A DNA stretch of 9,581 bases. It comes from Nitrosomonadaceae bacterium (GTDB lineage Bacteria; Pseudomonadota; Gammaproteobacteria; Burkholderiales; Nitrosomonadaceae). The stretch is taken from positions 2,856 through 12,436 of the forward strand of contig JAHELA010000030.1 in assembly GCA_024644425.1 (NCBI GenBank). Reading direction: 5' to 3'. Shown in pieces: positions 1 through 7,200 of the stretch. How positions within the stretch are numbered: position 1 is the stretch's first letter; every line of letters begins with the position of its first letter. The notes under the pieces are model-generated. The model saw only the letters and a program-made list of their open reading frames with translations. It was not told the DNA's origin and ran no database searches. The translations under genes were made by a program, and so were the position numbers.

Positions 1-443
1 TACCCACACTACTAGAAAAATTTATGTCACCGCAATTCTTCTCTCTTCCTCCGCCAAAAAGTACGGGTAGAGAAATATTTAATGTTGCTTGGTTGGAAGG
101 TTGCTTATCTGGACATGAAAAGCCTGAAGACGTACAAGCAACCCTTATGCAGCTCACCGTTATGGCAATCACCAACTCCATATTGGATTACTTTCCAGAT
201 GCTACAGAAATTTATCTGTGTGGCGGTGGCGCAAGAAATAAAACACTAACATCTAAGCTTCAAACTAGCTTGCCAGGAAAGAAAGTAGAACTAACTGATA
301 TCCTGGGTGCGAATGCTGATTGGCTAGAAGCATTTGCTTTTGCTTGGTTGGCCAAACAAACCCTTCTGGGAATCCCTAGCAATCTTCCTTCTGTTACCAA
401 TGCGAAAGGAACCAGGATCCTAGGTGCAATCTACCAAGCATAG
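1..443 (+). CDS. anmK: Anhydro-N-acetylmuramic acid kinase, C-terminal part (partial)
   Basis: AnmK phosphorylates and opens 1,6-anhydro-N-acetylmuramic acid released during peptidoglycan turnover, giving MurNAc-6-phosphate for cytoplasmic cell-wall recycling. About 146 codons are visible, against roughly 370 for the family, so the N-terminal half is missing to the left. The reading frame is open from position 3, and residues before the first in-frame ATG (24) already fit the family, so that ATG is internal and not the start. Recognisable family segments are PPPKSTGREIFN (about nt 51-86), the GGGARN nucleotide-binding loop of the ASKHA kinase fold (about nt 222-239) and ADWLEAFAFAWLA near the C-terminus. 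The stop is TAG at 441-443. The gene converges on erpA across an 81-bp gap with no clear terminator. Identity is strong by motif and by neighbourhood, because anmK commonly lies beside erpA in Betaproteobacteria. Confidence 0.93.
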   Translation, partial: PTLLEKFMSPQFFSLPPPKSTGREIFNVAWLEGCLSGHEKPEDVQATLMQLTVMAITNSILDYFPDATEIYLCGGGARNKTLTSKLQTSLPGKKVELTDILGANADWLEAFAFAWLAKQTLLGIPSNLPSVTNAKGTRILGAIYQA

Positions 444-524
444 GCCTAAGAATCTTTTGCAATATGATCTCTCAAATGCCTTGCCGAGAGAATCAGTTAA
501 TTAACACATATTTTACTAAAATTC
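444..524. other. Convergent intergenic gap between anmK and erpA
   Basis: This 81-bp AT-rich gap holds no GC-rich hairpin with a T run on either strand. A palindromic TAGGCCTA overlaps the anmK stop (441-448), and a distant 7-bp inverted repeat (TAAGAAT 447-453, ATTCTTA 521-527) is too widely spaced for a terminator. Transcripts of the two genes may therefore overlap at their 3' ends. Confidence 0.4.
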
Positions 525-893
525 TTATGCCGAGAAGGAGGAACCACAACCACAGGTACTTGTAGCACTAGGATTTTTGATAATAAATTGAGCGCCTTGT
601 AGGTTTTCTTCATAATCAATTTCTGCACCAACTAAATATTGGAAACTCATGGGGTCAACTAGCAATTTCACTCCGTTCTTCTCCATCACGGTATCATCTT
701 CATTAATTGACTCATCAAATGTGAATCCATATTTAAAACCAGAACACCCACCACCACTTATAAAAATCCGCAGTTTAAGATCATTATTACCCTCTTCTTC
801 CATCAGCTTCTTGACCTTATTAGCTGCACTATCGGTGAAAATTAGTGGGACCTGCATTTCGGATACTGAATTCGTTTCAGTGACTATATTCAT
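525..893 (-). CDS. erpA: Iron-sulfur cluster insertion protein ErpA (A-type carrier)
   Basis: This is an A-type carrier that receives Fe-S clusters from the assembly machinery and passes them to cytoplasmic target apoproteins. The 122-residue product contains the HesB/IscA fold with the three cluster-binding cysteines of the family: C50 in GGGCSGF, and C114 and C116 in the C-terminal CGCGSSF. The conserved segment VDPMSFQYLVGAEIDYEENLQGAQF and the ending FIIKNP..TTCGCGSSF-type match ErpA better than IscA or SufA. It is about 8 residues longer than the E. coli protein, at a variable N-terminus. Start ATG is 891-893. An internal ATG at codon 13 is also possible but leaves a shorter N-terminus than usual. 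No Shine-Dalgarno sequence is visible before the ATG. The gene lies 56 bp downstream of the bactofilin gene, with a candidate promoter of its own in that gap. I saw no IscR-like palindrome there. Confidence 0.95.
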   Translation of the reverse strand: MNIVTETNSVSEMQVPLIFTDSAANKVKKLMEEEGNNDLKLRIFISGGGCSGFKYGFTFDESINEDDTVMEKNGVKLLVDPMSFQYLVGAEIDYEENLQGAQFIIKNPSATSTCGCGSSFSA

Positions 894-903
894 TTTAAAT
901 TCA

Positions 904-933
904 TTTATAAAATTAGCTGTAAAAATTACTCAA
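904..933 (-). promoter_or_regulatory. Candidate sigma70 promoter of erpA
   Basis: On the minus strand, TTGAGT (928-933) and TATAAA (904-909) are separated by 18 bp. They match the -35 and -10 consensus at 4/6 and 5/6 positions. The expected transcript start, about 7 nt past the -10, lies near 897, only about four bases before the erpA ATG. If real, the mRNA is essentially leaderless. The region is AT-rich, so a chance match is quite possible; readthrough from the bactofilin gene is the alternative source of erpA mRNA. Confidence 0.4.
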
Positions 934-949
934 AATGTTTGCTTAAATG

Positions 950-1360
950 TTAATCACCAGTAGCAGGTAATAACTCTACAACTTTCTCATCAGATTCAGA
1001 ACCACCTTGGTTTACTAGCTTACCTTCAATCATTGCGCCAAACTTAATTTCAATGACTCGATAATGCACGTCACCTGATACTCTAGCCTTGGCTTGTAGT
1101 TCAAGATACTCGTATGTATGTACTGGGCCTACTATAGTGCCATTAATAACCGCATGGGAGACCTGAACTTCTCCTTCAATTGTTGCCTGCTCACTCAAAA
1201 CTAGAGTGCTTGGCTTTTCTCCCGTTGCGATGATATTCCCACGAACATGCCCATCAACGCGTAAACCTCCGCTGAACTCTATATTACCCTGGACGCATGT
1301 ATCTACACCTATGAGCGTGTCAATATGGCCCTGAGGTTTACTTGCTTTTTTTCCAAACAT
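950..1360 (-). CDS. Bactofilin family cytoskeletal protein
   Basis: Bactofilins self-assemble without nucleotide into filaments that scaffold envelope enzymes and other local structures at the inner face of the membrane. The 136-residue product begins MFGKK, the short N-terminal sequence often linked to membrane attachment in this family. A bactofilin (DUF583) beta-helix core follows at about residues 13-116, visible as regularly spaced G and V/I repeats: IGVDTCVQGNIEFSGGLRVDG near 17-37, IEGEV at 61-65, INGTIVG at 72-78, VSGDV at 94-98 and IEGKL at 111-115. The last 20 residues are a polar, acidic tail of low complexity. Start ATG 1358-1360 has the best Shine-Dalgarno of the window (AAGGAG at 1369-1374, 8-nt spacing). 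The gene starts 16 bp after the stop of the coiled-coil membrane protein gene, so the two are very probably co-transcribed. The bactofilin assignment is firm; the particular cellular role is unknown. Confidence 0.93.
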   Translation of the reverse strand: MFGKKASKPQGHIDTLIGVDTCVQGNIEFSGGLRVDGHVRGNIIATGEKPSTLVLSEQATIEGEVQVSHAVINGTIVGPVHTYEYLELQAKARVSGDVHYRVIEIKFGAMIEGKLVNQGGSESDEKVVELLPATGD

Positions 1361-1368
1361 ATTTTCTT

Positions 1369-1374
1369 CTCCTT
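1369..1374 (-). promoter_or_regulatory. Strong ribosome binding site of the bactofilin gene
   Basis: AAGGAG lies on the minus strand 8 nt before the bactofilin ATG. It stands out because most other genes here have weak or no Shine-Dalgarno sequences, which suggests bactofilin is translated more strongly than the gene just upstream on the same transcript. Confidence 0.75.
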
Positions 1375-1376
1375 CA

Positions 1377-2120
1377 CTAAGACAAACTCACCTGCCGAAT
1401 CGATTTTGCCTTTTTTATACCCTTTTCAAATACTTGTACCTGCAGCCCTTCCACTACAGCATCTAATGGAGCATTGAAAGTGCTCTCAATTCTATGGTAA
1501 AACTTAAAATTTATGTCAATTGTTTTAGGAGAACCCTCCTTTGTAAGAGGCATAAGCACCTTTTTTCCATCCTGCCACAAATGAGCCACGAAAGCTAGTT
1601 TACCTTTAAAAGGTTTTGTATGTTGTCCACCATGTAGCAGTACTAAACTATAGCGATATTTTCCAGGAGAGTCTCCTTGCTCTAGCTTAAAATGGTAAAT
1701 AAATACATTATCGGTAGCTTTTCCGTCACCTGAAACAAGATTCTGAAAAAAAGCTAAATCTTCTTTTAAATTAGTGTTCTCATCTCCTAATACTTTGATT
1801 TGTTTGGTAATATCATTTCTTGTAGTGCTATCCATTTGTAATTGCCGCTCTAGACCTGTCACTTGCGTACGTAATTTCTCATTTTCTCTCTTTAACCGCG
1901 CATTAAAATCGGACAATTGATCTAATTCATGATTTATACCTTCCTTGTCAAAGCTAGTAAACTGACGCCCAGCATCAAACATAATCCAAGACAATAACAC
2001 TACAAGTGCGGCAAGAATAAAGATTATCAACCAGCGTAAATACCACGGAACATGTGGACGTACTGCAACTTGTGGGGCAAAAATCCCAAATTTTCTTTTG
2101 ATTCTTTTGATAATTTCCAT
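1377..2120 (-). CDS. Membrane-anchored coiled-coil protein, DUF6776-like, function unknown
   Basis: The 247-residue protein has a basic cytoplasmic N-terminus (residues 1-26, rich in K and R), one transmembrane helix (about 27-48, LRWLIIFILAALVVLLSWIM) and a heptad-like coiled coil (about 60-126, with ELDQLSDFNARLKRENEKL and later DENTNLKEDLAFF). A C-terminal domain of alternating hydrophobic strands follows (about 135-245). By the positive-inside rule the coiled coil and C-terminal domain should be periplasmic. I recognise the layout as the DUF6776 type seen beside bactofilin genes in Betaproteobacteria; the family assignment is from memory. I see no metallopeptidase motif of the M23 kind, nor any other catalytic signature. 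It lies 28 bp after argC and 16 bp before the bactofilin gene, in one transcription unit. A role in linking bactofilin filaments to the envelope is inference from position and topology only. Start ATG 2118-2120 lacks a clear Shine-Dalgarno. Confidence 0.75.
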   Translation of the reverse strand: MEIIKRIKRKFGIFAPQVAVRPHVPWYLRWLIIFILAALVVLLSWIMFDAGRQFTSFDKEGINHELDQLSDFNARLKRENEKLRTQVTGLERQLQMDSTTRNDITKQIKVLGDENTNLKEDLAFFQNLVSGDGKATDNVFIYHFKLEQGDSPGKYRYSLVLLHGGQHTKPFKGKLAFVAHLWQDGKKVLMPLTKEGSPKTIDINFKFYHRIESTFNAPLDAVVEGLQVQVFEKGIKKAKSIRQVSLS

Positions 2121-2148
2121 CGAGCTACGCCAGTTAACTAAGAAGTGT

Positions 2149-3177
2149 TTATGGCAACTGCGCTATTTGATCAATACCAAGGGTTTCGTGAAAACCAAAC
2201 ATTAGATTCATGTTCTGCACAGCCTGTCCTGCAGCACCCTTAACCAAGTTGTCAGTTACTGCTAAAATAACTACCGTATCACCATCTTGAGGACGATGTA
2301 CTGCTATACGACAGAAATTTGAGCCCCGTACTGATCGGGTTTCTGGATGGCCGCCAGCTGGCAATACATCTATAAACGGCTCATTTACATAGCGATTTTC
2401 ATATAATGCGTGTAGATCAACATTTGCTGTAAGTTTCGCGTAAAGTGTTGCATGTATACCCCTAATCATAGGAGTAAGATGCGGCACAAACGTTAGTCCA
2501 ACCAATCTATCTGCGATATTAGATAAGCCCTGTTTAATTTCAGGAAGATGTCGATGACCGGGCACACCATAAGCTTTAAAATTGTCAGAGGCTTCCGCAA
2601 ATAACGTATGCACTCCCGCGTTACGTCCTGCACCAGAAACACCAGATTTTACATCAGCAATAAGATGATCAGTATCTATAATTCCAGTTTCTAGCAAAGG
2701 TAAAAAACCAAGCTGCACAGCAGTAGGATAACAACCAGGATTAGCTACTAACCGTGCCACCCTGATTTTATCGCGATTGACCTCAGGTAAACCATAGATT
2801 GCTTCTACTAATAAGTCAGGGCAAGCATGGGGCATGCCATACCATTTCTCCCACTCAGACACATCTTGAATACGAAAGTCTGCAGCTAGATCTATTACCC
2901 GCACTCCTGCATCCAGTAAAAACTTAGTTTGCTGCATTGCAATGCCATTTGGAGTGGCAAAGAACACTACGTTACATTTATCCAGTTCAGTATTAGCGGG
3001 GTCACTAAATTCTAGCGCTATCTTTCCACGCAAGCTAGGAAATAACTCAGCTACAGACATACCTGCCTCTTTACGTGAAGTTATAGCTTGTATGTTTACT
3101 TCAGGATGCTGTGACAATATTCGTAGCAGCTCAACACCGGTATAACCAGTACCACCAACAATTCCAACTTTAATCAT
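2149..3177 (-). CDS. argC: N-acetyl-gamma-glutamyl-phosphate reductase
   Basis: ArgC catalyses the NADPH-dependent reduction of N-acetyl-glutamyl 5-phosphate to the semialdehyde, the third step of arginine synthesis, in the cytoplasm. The 342-residue length is typical of the long (type 1) form. It opens with the Rossmann nucleotide-binding motif GIVGGTGYTG (residues 5-14). The catalytic cysteine is C149 in ANPGCYPTA, and the catalytic histidine region is GHRHLPEI (207-214). The conserved KSGVSGAGR (177-185) is also present. Start ATG 3175-3177 has a modest GGAA ribosome site in TTTGGAAAACTT. It follows the rpsI terminator and has a TATAAT in its upstream region, so it probably starts its own transcription unit continuing into the coiled-coil membrane protein and bactofilin genes. 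No obvious ArgR operator was seen. Confidence 0.97.
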   Translation of the reverse strand: MIKVGIVGGTGYTGVELLRILSQHPEVNIQAITSRKEAGMSVAELFPSLRGKIALEFSDPANTELDKCNVVFFATPNGIAMQQTKFLLDAGVRVIDLAADFRIQDVSEWEKWYGMPHACPDLLVEAIYGLPEVNRDKIRVARLVANPGCYPTAVQLGFLPLLETGIIDTDHLIADVKSGVSGAGRNAGVHTLFAEASDNFKAYGVPGHRHLPEIKQGLSNIADRLVGLTFVPHLTPMIRGIHATLYAKLTANVDLHALYENRYVNEPFIDVLPAGGHPETRSVRGSNFCRIAVHRPQDGDTVVILAVTDNLVKGAAGQAVQNMNLMFGFHETLGIDQIAQLP

Positions 3178-3255
3178 AAGTTTTCCAAACTATTTATTAG
3201 TCTAACGAAGACAACATTCTTCTTTATGCACATTGTATAGAAAAAAAGTCTATTG

Positions 3256-3261
3256 ATTATA
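3256..3261 (-). promoter_or_regulatory. Candidate -10 element upstream of argC
   Basis: A perfect TATAAT occurs on the minus strand about 78 bp before the argC start and just beyond the rpsI terminator. No good -35 lies at the right distance: a 17-bp spacing falls inside the terminator stem, giving TGGCGG. The assignment therefore rests on the -10 alone and on the need for a promoter between the terminator and argC. The rest of the 138-bp gap is AT-rich with no other feature that I can support. Confidence 0.4.
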
Positions 3262-3271
3262 AGCAACAAAC

Positions 3272-3303
3272 AAAAAAGCCGCCAGAAATTGGCGGCCTTT
3301 TTG
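3272..3303 (-). terminator. Rho-independent terminator of the rplM-rpsI operon
   Basis: A 7-bp GC-rich perfect stem (GCCGCCA at 3278-3284 pairing with TGGCGGC at 3290-3296) has a 5-nt loop. On the minus strand it is followed by six Ts (3277-3272). It starts about 20 bp after the rpsI stop codon, exactly where the ribosomal operon should end. On the plus strand the stem is followed by C and five Ts, so it could work both ways, although no plus-strand gene leads into it. Confidence 0.9.
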
Positions 3304-3316
3304 TTTGAAGTAAAGA

Positions 3317-3709
3317 TCAGCGTTTAGAGAATTGCTTCCGCCTACGTGCTTTACGCAAACCCACCTTTTTCCGCTCTACTTCTCGTGCGTCTCTTGTAAC
3401 CAACCCCGCCTTCCTGAGAACAGGCCTAAGTTCCTCATCATAGTCTATAAGCGCACGTGTAATTCCATGACGCACGGCACCTGCCTGCCCAGATTCACCG
3501 CCACCAGAAATATTAACCATAATATCAAATGTTTTTAGATTTCCTGTCAACTCAAGCGGTTGACGAACCACCATACGACCTGTTTCACGAGAAAAAAAAT
3601 CATCAACAGATTTATGATTAATAGTAATCAATCCTTTTCCGGGCTTCAAGAACACCCTCGCTACAGCGCTTTTTCTCCGACCTGTTCCATAATTATAATA
3701 TGCACTCAT
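3317..3709 (-). CDS. rpsI: 30S ribosomal protein S9 (uS9)
   Basis: S9 is a small-subunit head protein whose C-terminal tail reaches the P-site tRNA anticodon stem. The 130-residue product has the family features: YNYGTGRRKSAVARVFLKPG (residues 5-24), the glycine-rich SGGGESGQAGAVRHGI (68-83), LRKAGLVTRDAREVERKKVGLRKARRR (98-124) and the invariant QFSKR end whose last residues touch tRNA. Length matches the usual 128-130. It starts 8 bp after the rplM stop, the classic rplM-rpsI pair. The ribosome site is weak (GGAA about 12 nt upstream), so translational coupling to rplM is likely. A strong terminator follows the stop. Confidence 0.98.
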   Translation of the reverse strand: MSAYYNYGTGRRKSAVARVFLKPGKGLITINHKSVDDFFSRETGRMVVRQPLELTGNLKTFDIMVNISGGGESGQAGAVRHGITRALIDYDEELRPVLRKAGLVTRDAREVERKKVGLRKARRRKQFSKR

Positions 3710-3717
3710 AAGACTTA

Positions 3718-4152
3718 TTATGTTCCTAAATCAATTTTTAGGGGCTGCTGTGCAGTATGGGGGTGAGTAGCACCAGCATATATCTTGAGCTTCTTCAACA
3801 TGGCATATCCAAGTGGGCCTTTTGGCAGCATACCCTTTACTGCATTTTCAAGTGGCCTCTCAGGAAAACGGTCGCGCATTTTGGCAAAACTTGTCTCATA
3901 AATTCCACCAGGATAACCACTGTGGCGATAATAAGTTTTATTATCTAACTTGTTTCCTGTGATGCGCATTTTTTCGACATTGACTACAACTATAAAATCA
4001 CCAGTATCAATATGAGGGGTAAAAATTGGTTTGTGTTTTCCACGCAAACGACGAGCAATCTCGGTAGCAAGACGCCCCAAAACTTTGTCGGTAGCATCAA
4101 TCACGATCCAATCGTGATTTACTTCCTTTGGTTTAGCTGAAAATGTTTTCAC
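3718..4152 (-). CDS. rplM: 50S ribosomal protein L13 (uL13), GTG start
   Basis: L13 is an early-assembling large-subunit protein that binds 23S rRNA. The sequence shows the family blocks WIVIDATDKVLGRLATEIARRLRGKHKPIFTPH, DTGDFIVVVNVEK, YYRHSGYPGGI and AVKGMLPKGPLGYAMLKKLKIYAG..H.H.AQQP. I place the start at GTG 4150-4152, giving 144 residues that begin VKTFSAKP, aligned with MKTF(S/T)AKP of known L13 proteins. The frame remains open to a TTG at 4173. Starting there would add seven unconserved residues and lie only about five bases from the predicted transcript start. Neither start has a convincing Shine-Dalgarno. A near-consensus promoter precedes the gene, and rpsI follows after 8 bp. Confidence 0.96.
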   Translation of the reverse strand: MKTFSAKPKEVNHDWIVIDATDKVLGRLATEIARRLRGKHKPIFTPHIDTGDFIVVVNVEKMRITGNKLDNKTYYRHSGYPGGIYETSFAKMRDRFPERPLENAVKGMLPKGPLGYAMLKKLKIYAGATHPHTAQQPLKIDLGT

Positions 4153-4185
4153 TAATGTATTCTGCAAGTCCAATGAAAGGCGCGA

Positions 4186-4214
4186 ATTCTAAGCTAGACC
4201 CAAGTAAATGTCAA
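4186..4214 (-). promoter_or_regulatory. Sigma70 promoter of the rplM-rpsI operon
   Basis: On the minus strand there is a perfect TTGACA -35 (4209-4214), a 17-bp spacer and a TAGAAT -10 (4186-4191, 5/6 match), the best promoter in the window. The bases just after the -10 are TCGCGCC, a GC-rich discriminator of the kind that makes ribosomal promoters sensitive to ppGpp and DksA. The transcript start should lie near 4179, giving a leader of about 26 nt before the GTG start of rplM. Confidence 0.85.
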
Positions 4215-4278
4215 ACTTAAGATCCTGCCTGATATCTAATTCAATATATTCAATTCAGCACGACCAACATTAGTGCCT

Positions 4279-7200
4279 CTAGTAAATTACTCTCACATTC
4301 TCTTTCTTAAAATGTTCTGATAAAGATTGGAGTAAATTGTCGTGCAAGCTTACTCGCCATGCATCCCCCAATTCAATTTCACAAGCAGCATTCTGGTTAC
4401 GGTACACTACTGATACTGGACAGTAACAATTATTATTTTCACTACTTTGGCTAACAGTCTCACGATAGGGCGTTAGTAAGTCCTTCAACTTTACTGCATT
4501 TGACAATCCATTACAATGAAGCCGCATAGCCTTTGCATAGTGAGAGCGAGCATTAGTAAGATCAAAAAGCTTCTCAGTAGAAATACGTAATCTACCACCA
4601 TTTTCGTCGCTATTCCCCTTACTGCTCACGTTAGCTTCCACTATTAGCAACTGATCTTCCTTTAGCCAGTGACGATTTACATCAAATAACTCGCTATAAA
4701 CCACTAATTCTACACGCGCGCTACCATCATCTAAAACGATTACTCCCATCTTACCTCGTCGAGTCATTTGAATACGAACGGAGTAGACAATACCTGCAAG
4801 AATTTGTACTTCCCTTTTTGGACTTAAACAATCAAGTCTAGTTGTTACAAAATTCTTCAATTCATCAACATAAGCATTATATGGATGTCCGCTTAAATAG
4901 AATCCAAGAGCCATTTTTTCGTTCTGTAATTTCTCTTTTTCCGTCCACTGAGGCATGCTGTTTAAGAGTGGTTTCTCGGCTGCTATATCATCCTCATTAA
5001 ATAAACTTACTTGGTTGACTGCACGACTGGTTTGTTCTGCATATTCTAATGCAACACCAACCGATGCCAATAACCCAGCGCGATGAGTATCTATAGAGTC
5101 AAACGCGCCGGCACGAATTAGCGACTCTAATACTCGTCGATTTACTATGCGGTTATCAACGCGCTTACAAAAATCAAATAAATCAGTATATGGCCCAGCT
5201 ATATGACGAGCATTAACAATTACCGTGATCGCTGAATGCCCGGTGCCTTTAATAGCTCCTAGTCCATATCGTATTGTTTTACTGTCTATTGGCACGAAAC
5301 GGTATTCAGACAAGTTGATGTCGGGAGGGAGAATAACAAGTTTGTTATAAACGCTGTCTTCAAAAAATAAGTGTACCTTATCAGTATCATCCATGTCGGC
5401 AGATAAGGTTGCAGCCATAAATTCGGCCGTATAGTGTGCTTTAAGGTAGGCGGTTTGAAAAGCGATCAATGCATAAGCTGCTGCATGTGACTTGTTGAAA
5501 CCATAGCCGGCAAATTTCTCCATCAACCCAAACAGCTCTGCCGCATTACGTTTAGTCAACCCATTCTTTATTGCGCCAGCCACAAAAATATCTCGTTGCT
5601 GCTCCATTTCTTCAACTTTTTTCTTGCCCATTGCCCGACGGAGTAAATCAGCACTACCTAAACTATATCCACCTATTACTTGGGCAATTTGCATCACTTG
5701 CTCCTGGTAAATCATAACGCCATAAGTTGGGCTAAGTATAGGCTTTAAACGAGAATCAAGATACTCTACACGCTTACCAAGTTTACGTTCGGTGAATTCT
5801 GGAATTAGATCCATTGGACCTGGGCGATACAATGCTACTAAAGCGATAATATCTTCAAAACGGTCTGGTTTTGTCTTTTGTAGTAAATCCTTCATTCCGC
5901 GTGATTCGAACTGAAACACTCCGACAACATTTCCCTTTCTCAACAATGCATAAGTTGCAAAATCCTCTAGTGGAAGAGACTCCAAAGAAAAAACCTTCGA
6001 GTTTGTGACTCTATTTCCAGTAGGTCCCTGAGAACTACCCTTTAAGATATTACAAGTATCTTGGTTCTCTAATTTAGAATTCCGTTGATTGATATACCTG
6101 ATTGTCCAGTCAAGTATAGTCAGAGTCCGTAAACCCAGAAAGTCAAACTTTACTAAACCTATTTTTTCTACATCATCCTTGTCCAATTGACTCACCACTG
6201 AATCAGTAGAGTCTGAACAATATATTGGGCAAAAATCAGTAATCTTTCCTGAGGCGATTAATACTCCACCTGCATGCATGCCCACATTACGAGTAAGCCC
6301 CTCAAGACGTTCCGCTAATCCCAGCAAAATATGCACCTCTTCTTCCTTTTGTGCACGCTGGTTTAAATTTGGCTCAATTTCACGAGCTTTTTTTAGAGTC
6401 ATGCCTAATTCAAATGGAACAAGCTTTGCCAATTGATCAACAAAGTTGTACGGTAAATCCAATACTCGCCCAACATCTCGTATAACTGCTTTCGCGGCCA
6501 TAGTGCCAAAAGTGACAATTTGTGACACACTTCCGGCACCATACTTCTGCTTCACATAATCGATCACACGCTCTCGCCTATCCTGACAGAAATCAATGTC
6601 AAAATCTGGCATAGACACCCTCTCTGGATTGAGAAAACGTTCAAATAGCAAACCGTAGCGCAAAGGATCAAGATCGGTGATACCAAGTGAATATGCAACT
6701 AATGAGCCTGCACCTGATCCTCTCCCCGGACCCACTGGAACTCCATTTTTCTTTGCCCAATTAATGAAGTCTGCAACAATTAGAAAATACCCAGCGAAAC
6801 CCATTTGTACAATAGTAGTTACCTCAAATTCTAATCGTGCTCGATATTGAGGCATTTGCTCATCACGTCTAACCGAATCGGAAAAGAGTGTTAACATCCT
6901 ACTCTCTAAACCTACTAATGCTTGATCGTGCAGATACTTATCAAGACTTTCTTTATTGGGAGTTGGAAACAACGGAAGCCGATTGACCCCTAGCTCTAGT
7001 TTATGATTACACCGTTTAGCTAATTCCACACTATTTTCAAGAGCAACCGGAATATCAGCAAAGAGAGCCACCATTTCTGCTTGAGTCTTAAAATATTGTT
7101 GTTCTGTAAATTTTTTTGGGCGTCTACTGTCGCCTAGTACATAACCCTCAGCAATACATACACGTGCCTCATGTGCCTTGAATTCTTCAGGGGCCAAAAA

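Noticed and set aside
24..443. ATG at 24 as the true start of a short 139-residue protein
   Set aside because: The frame is open back to the left edge and the residues before the ATG fit AnmK; it is the C-terminal part of a longer gene.
482..535. Direct repeat TGCCGAGA at 482-489 and 528-535
   Set aside because: Eight bases, two copies, one of them inside the erpA 3' coding end; no further structure, so likely chance.
649..963. Plus-strand open frame antisense to erpA
   Set aside because: Shadow of a conserved gene; low-complexity serine/leucine-rich translation with no family resemblance.
1377..2120. M23 metallopeptidase partner of bactofilin
   Set aside because: The C-terminal domain has no HxxxD or HxH zinc-binding motif; only the topology is similar.
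4235..4260. Near-tandem ATTGAAT repeats between dnaE and rplM
   Set aside because: Two short AT-rich copies, not an inverted repeat, with no T run; supports neither a dnaE terminator nor an operator.
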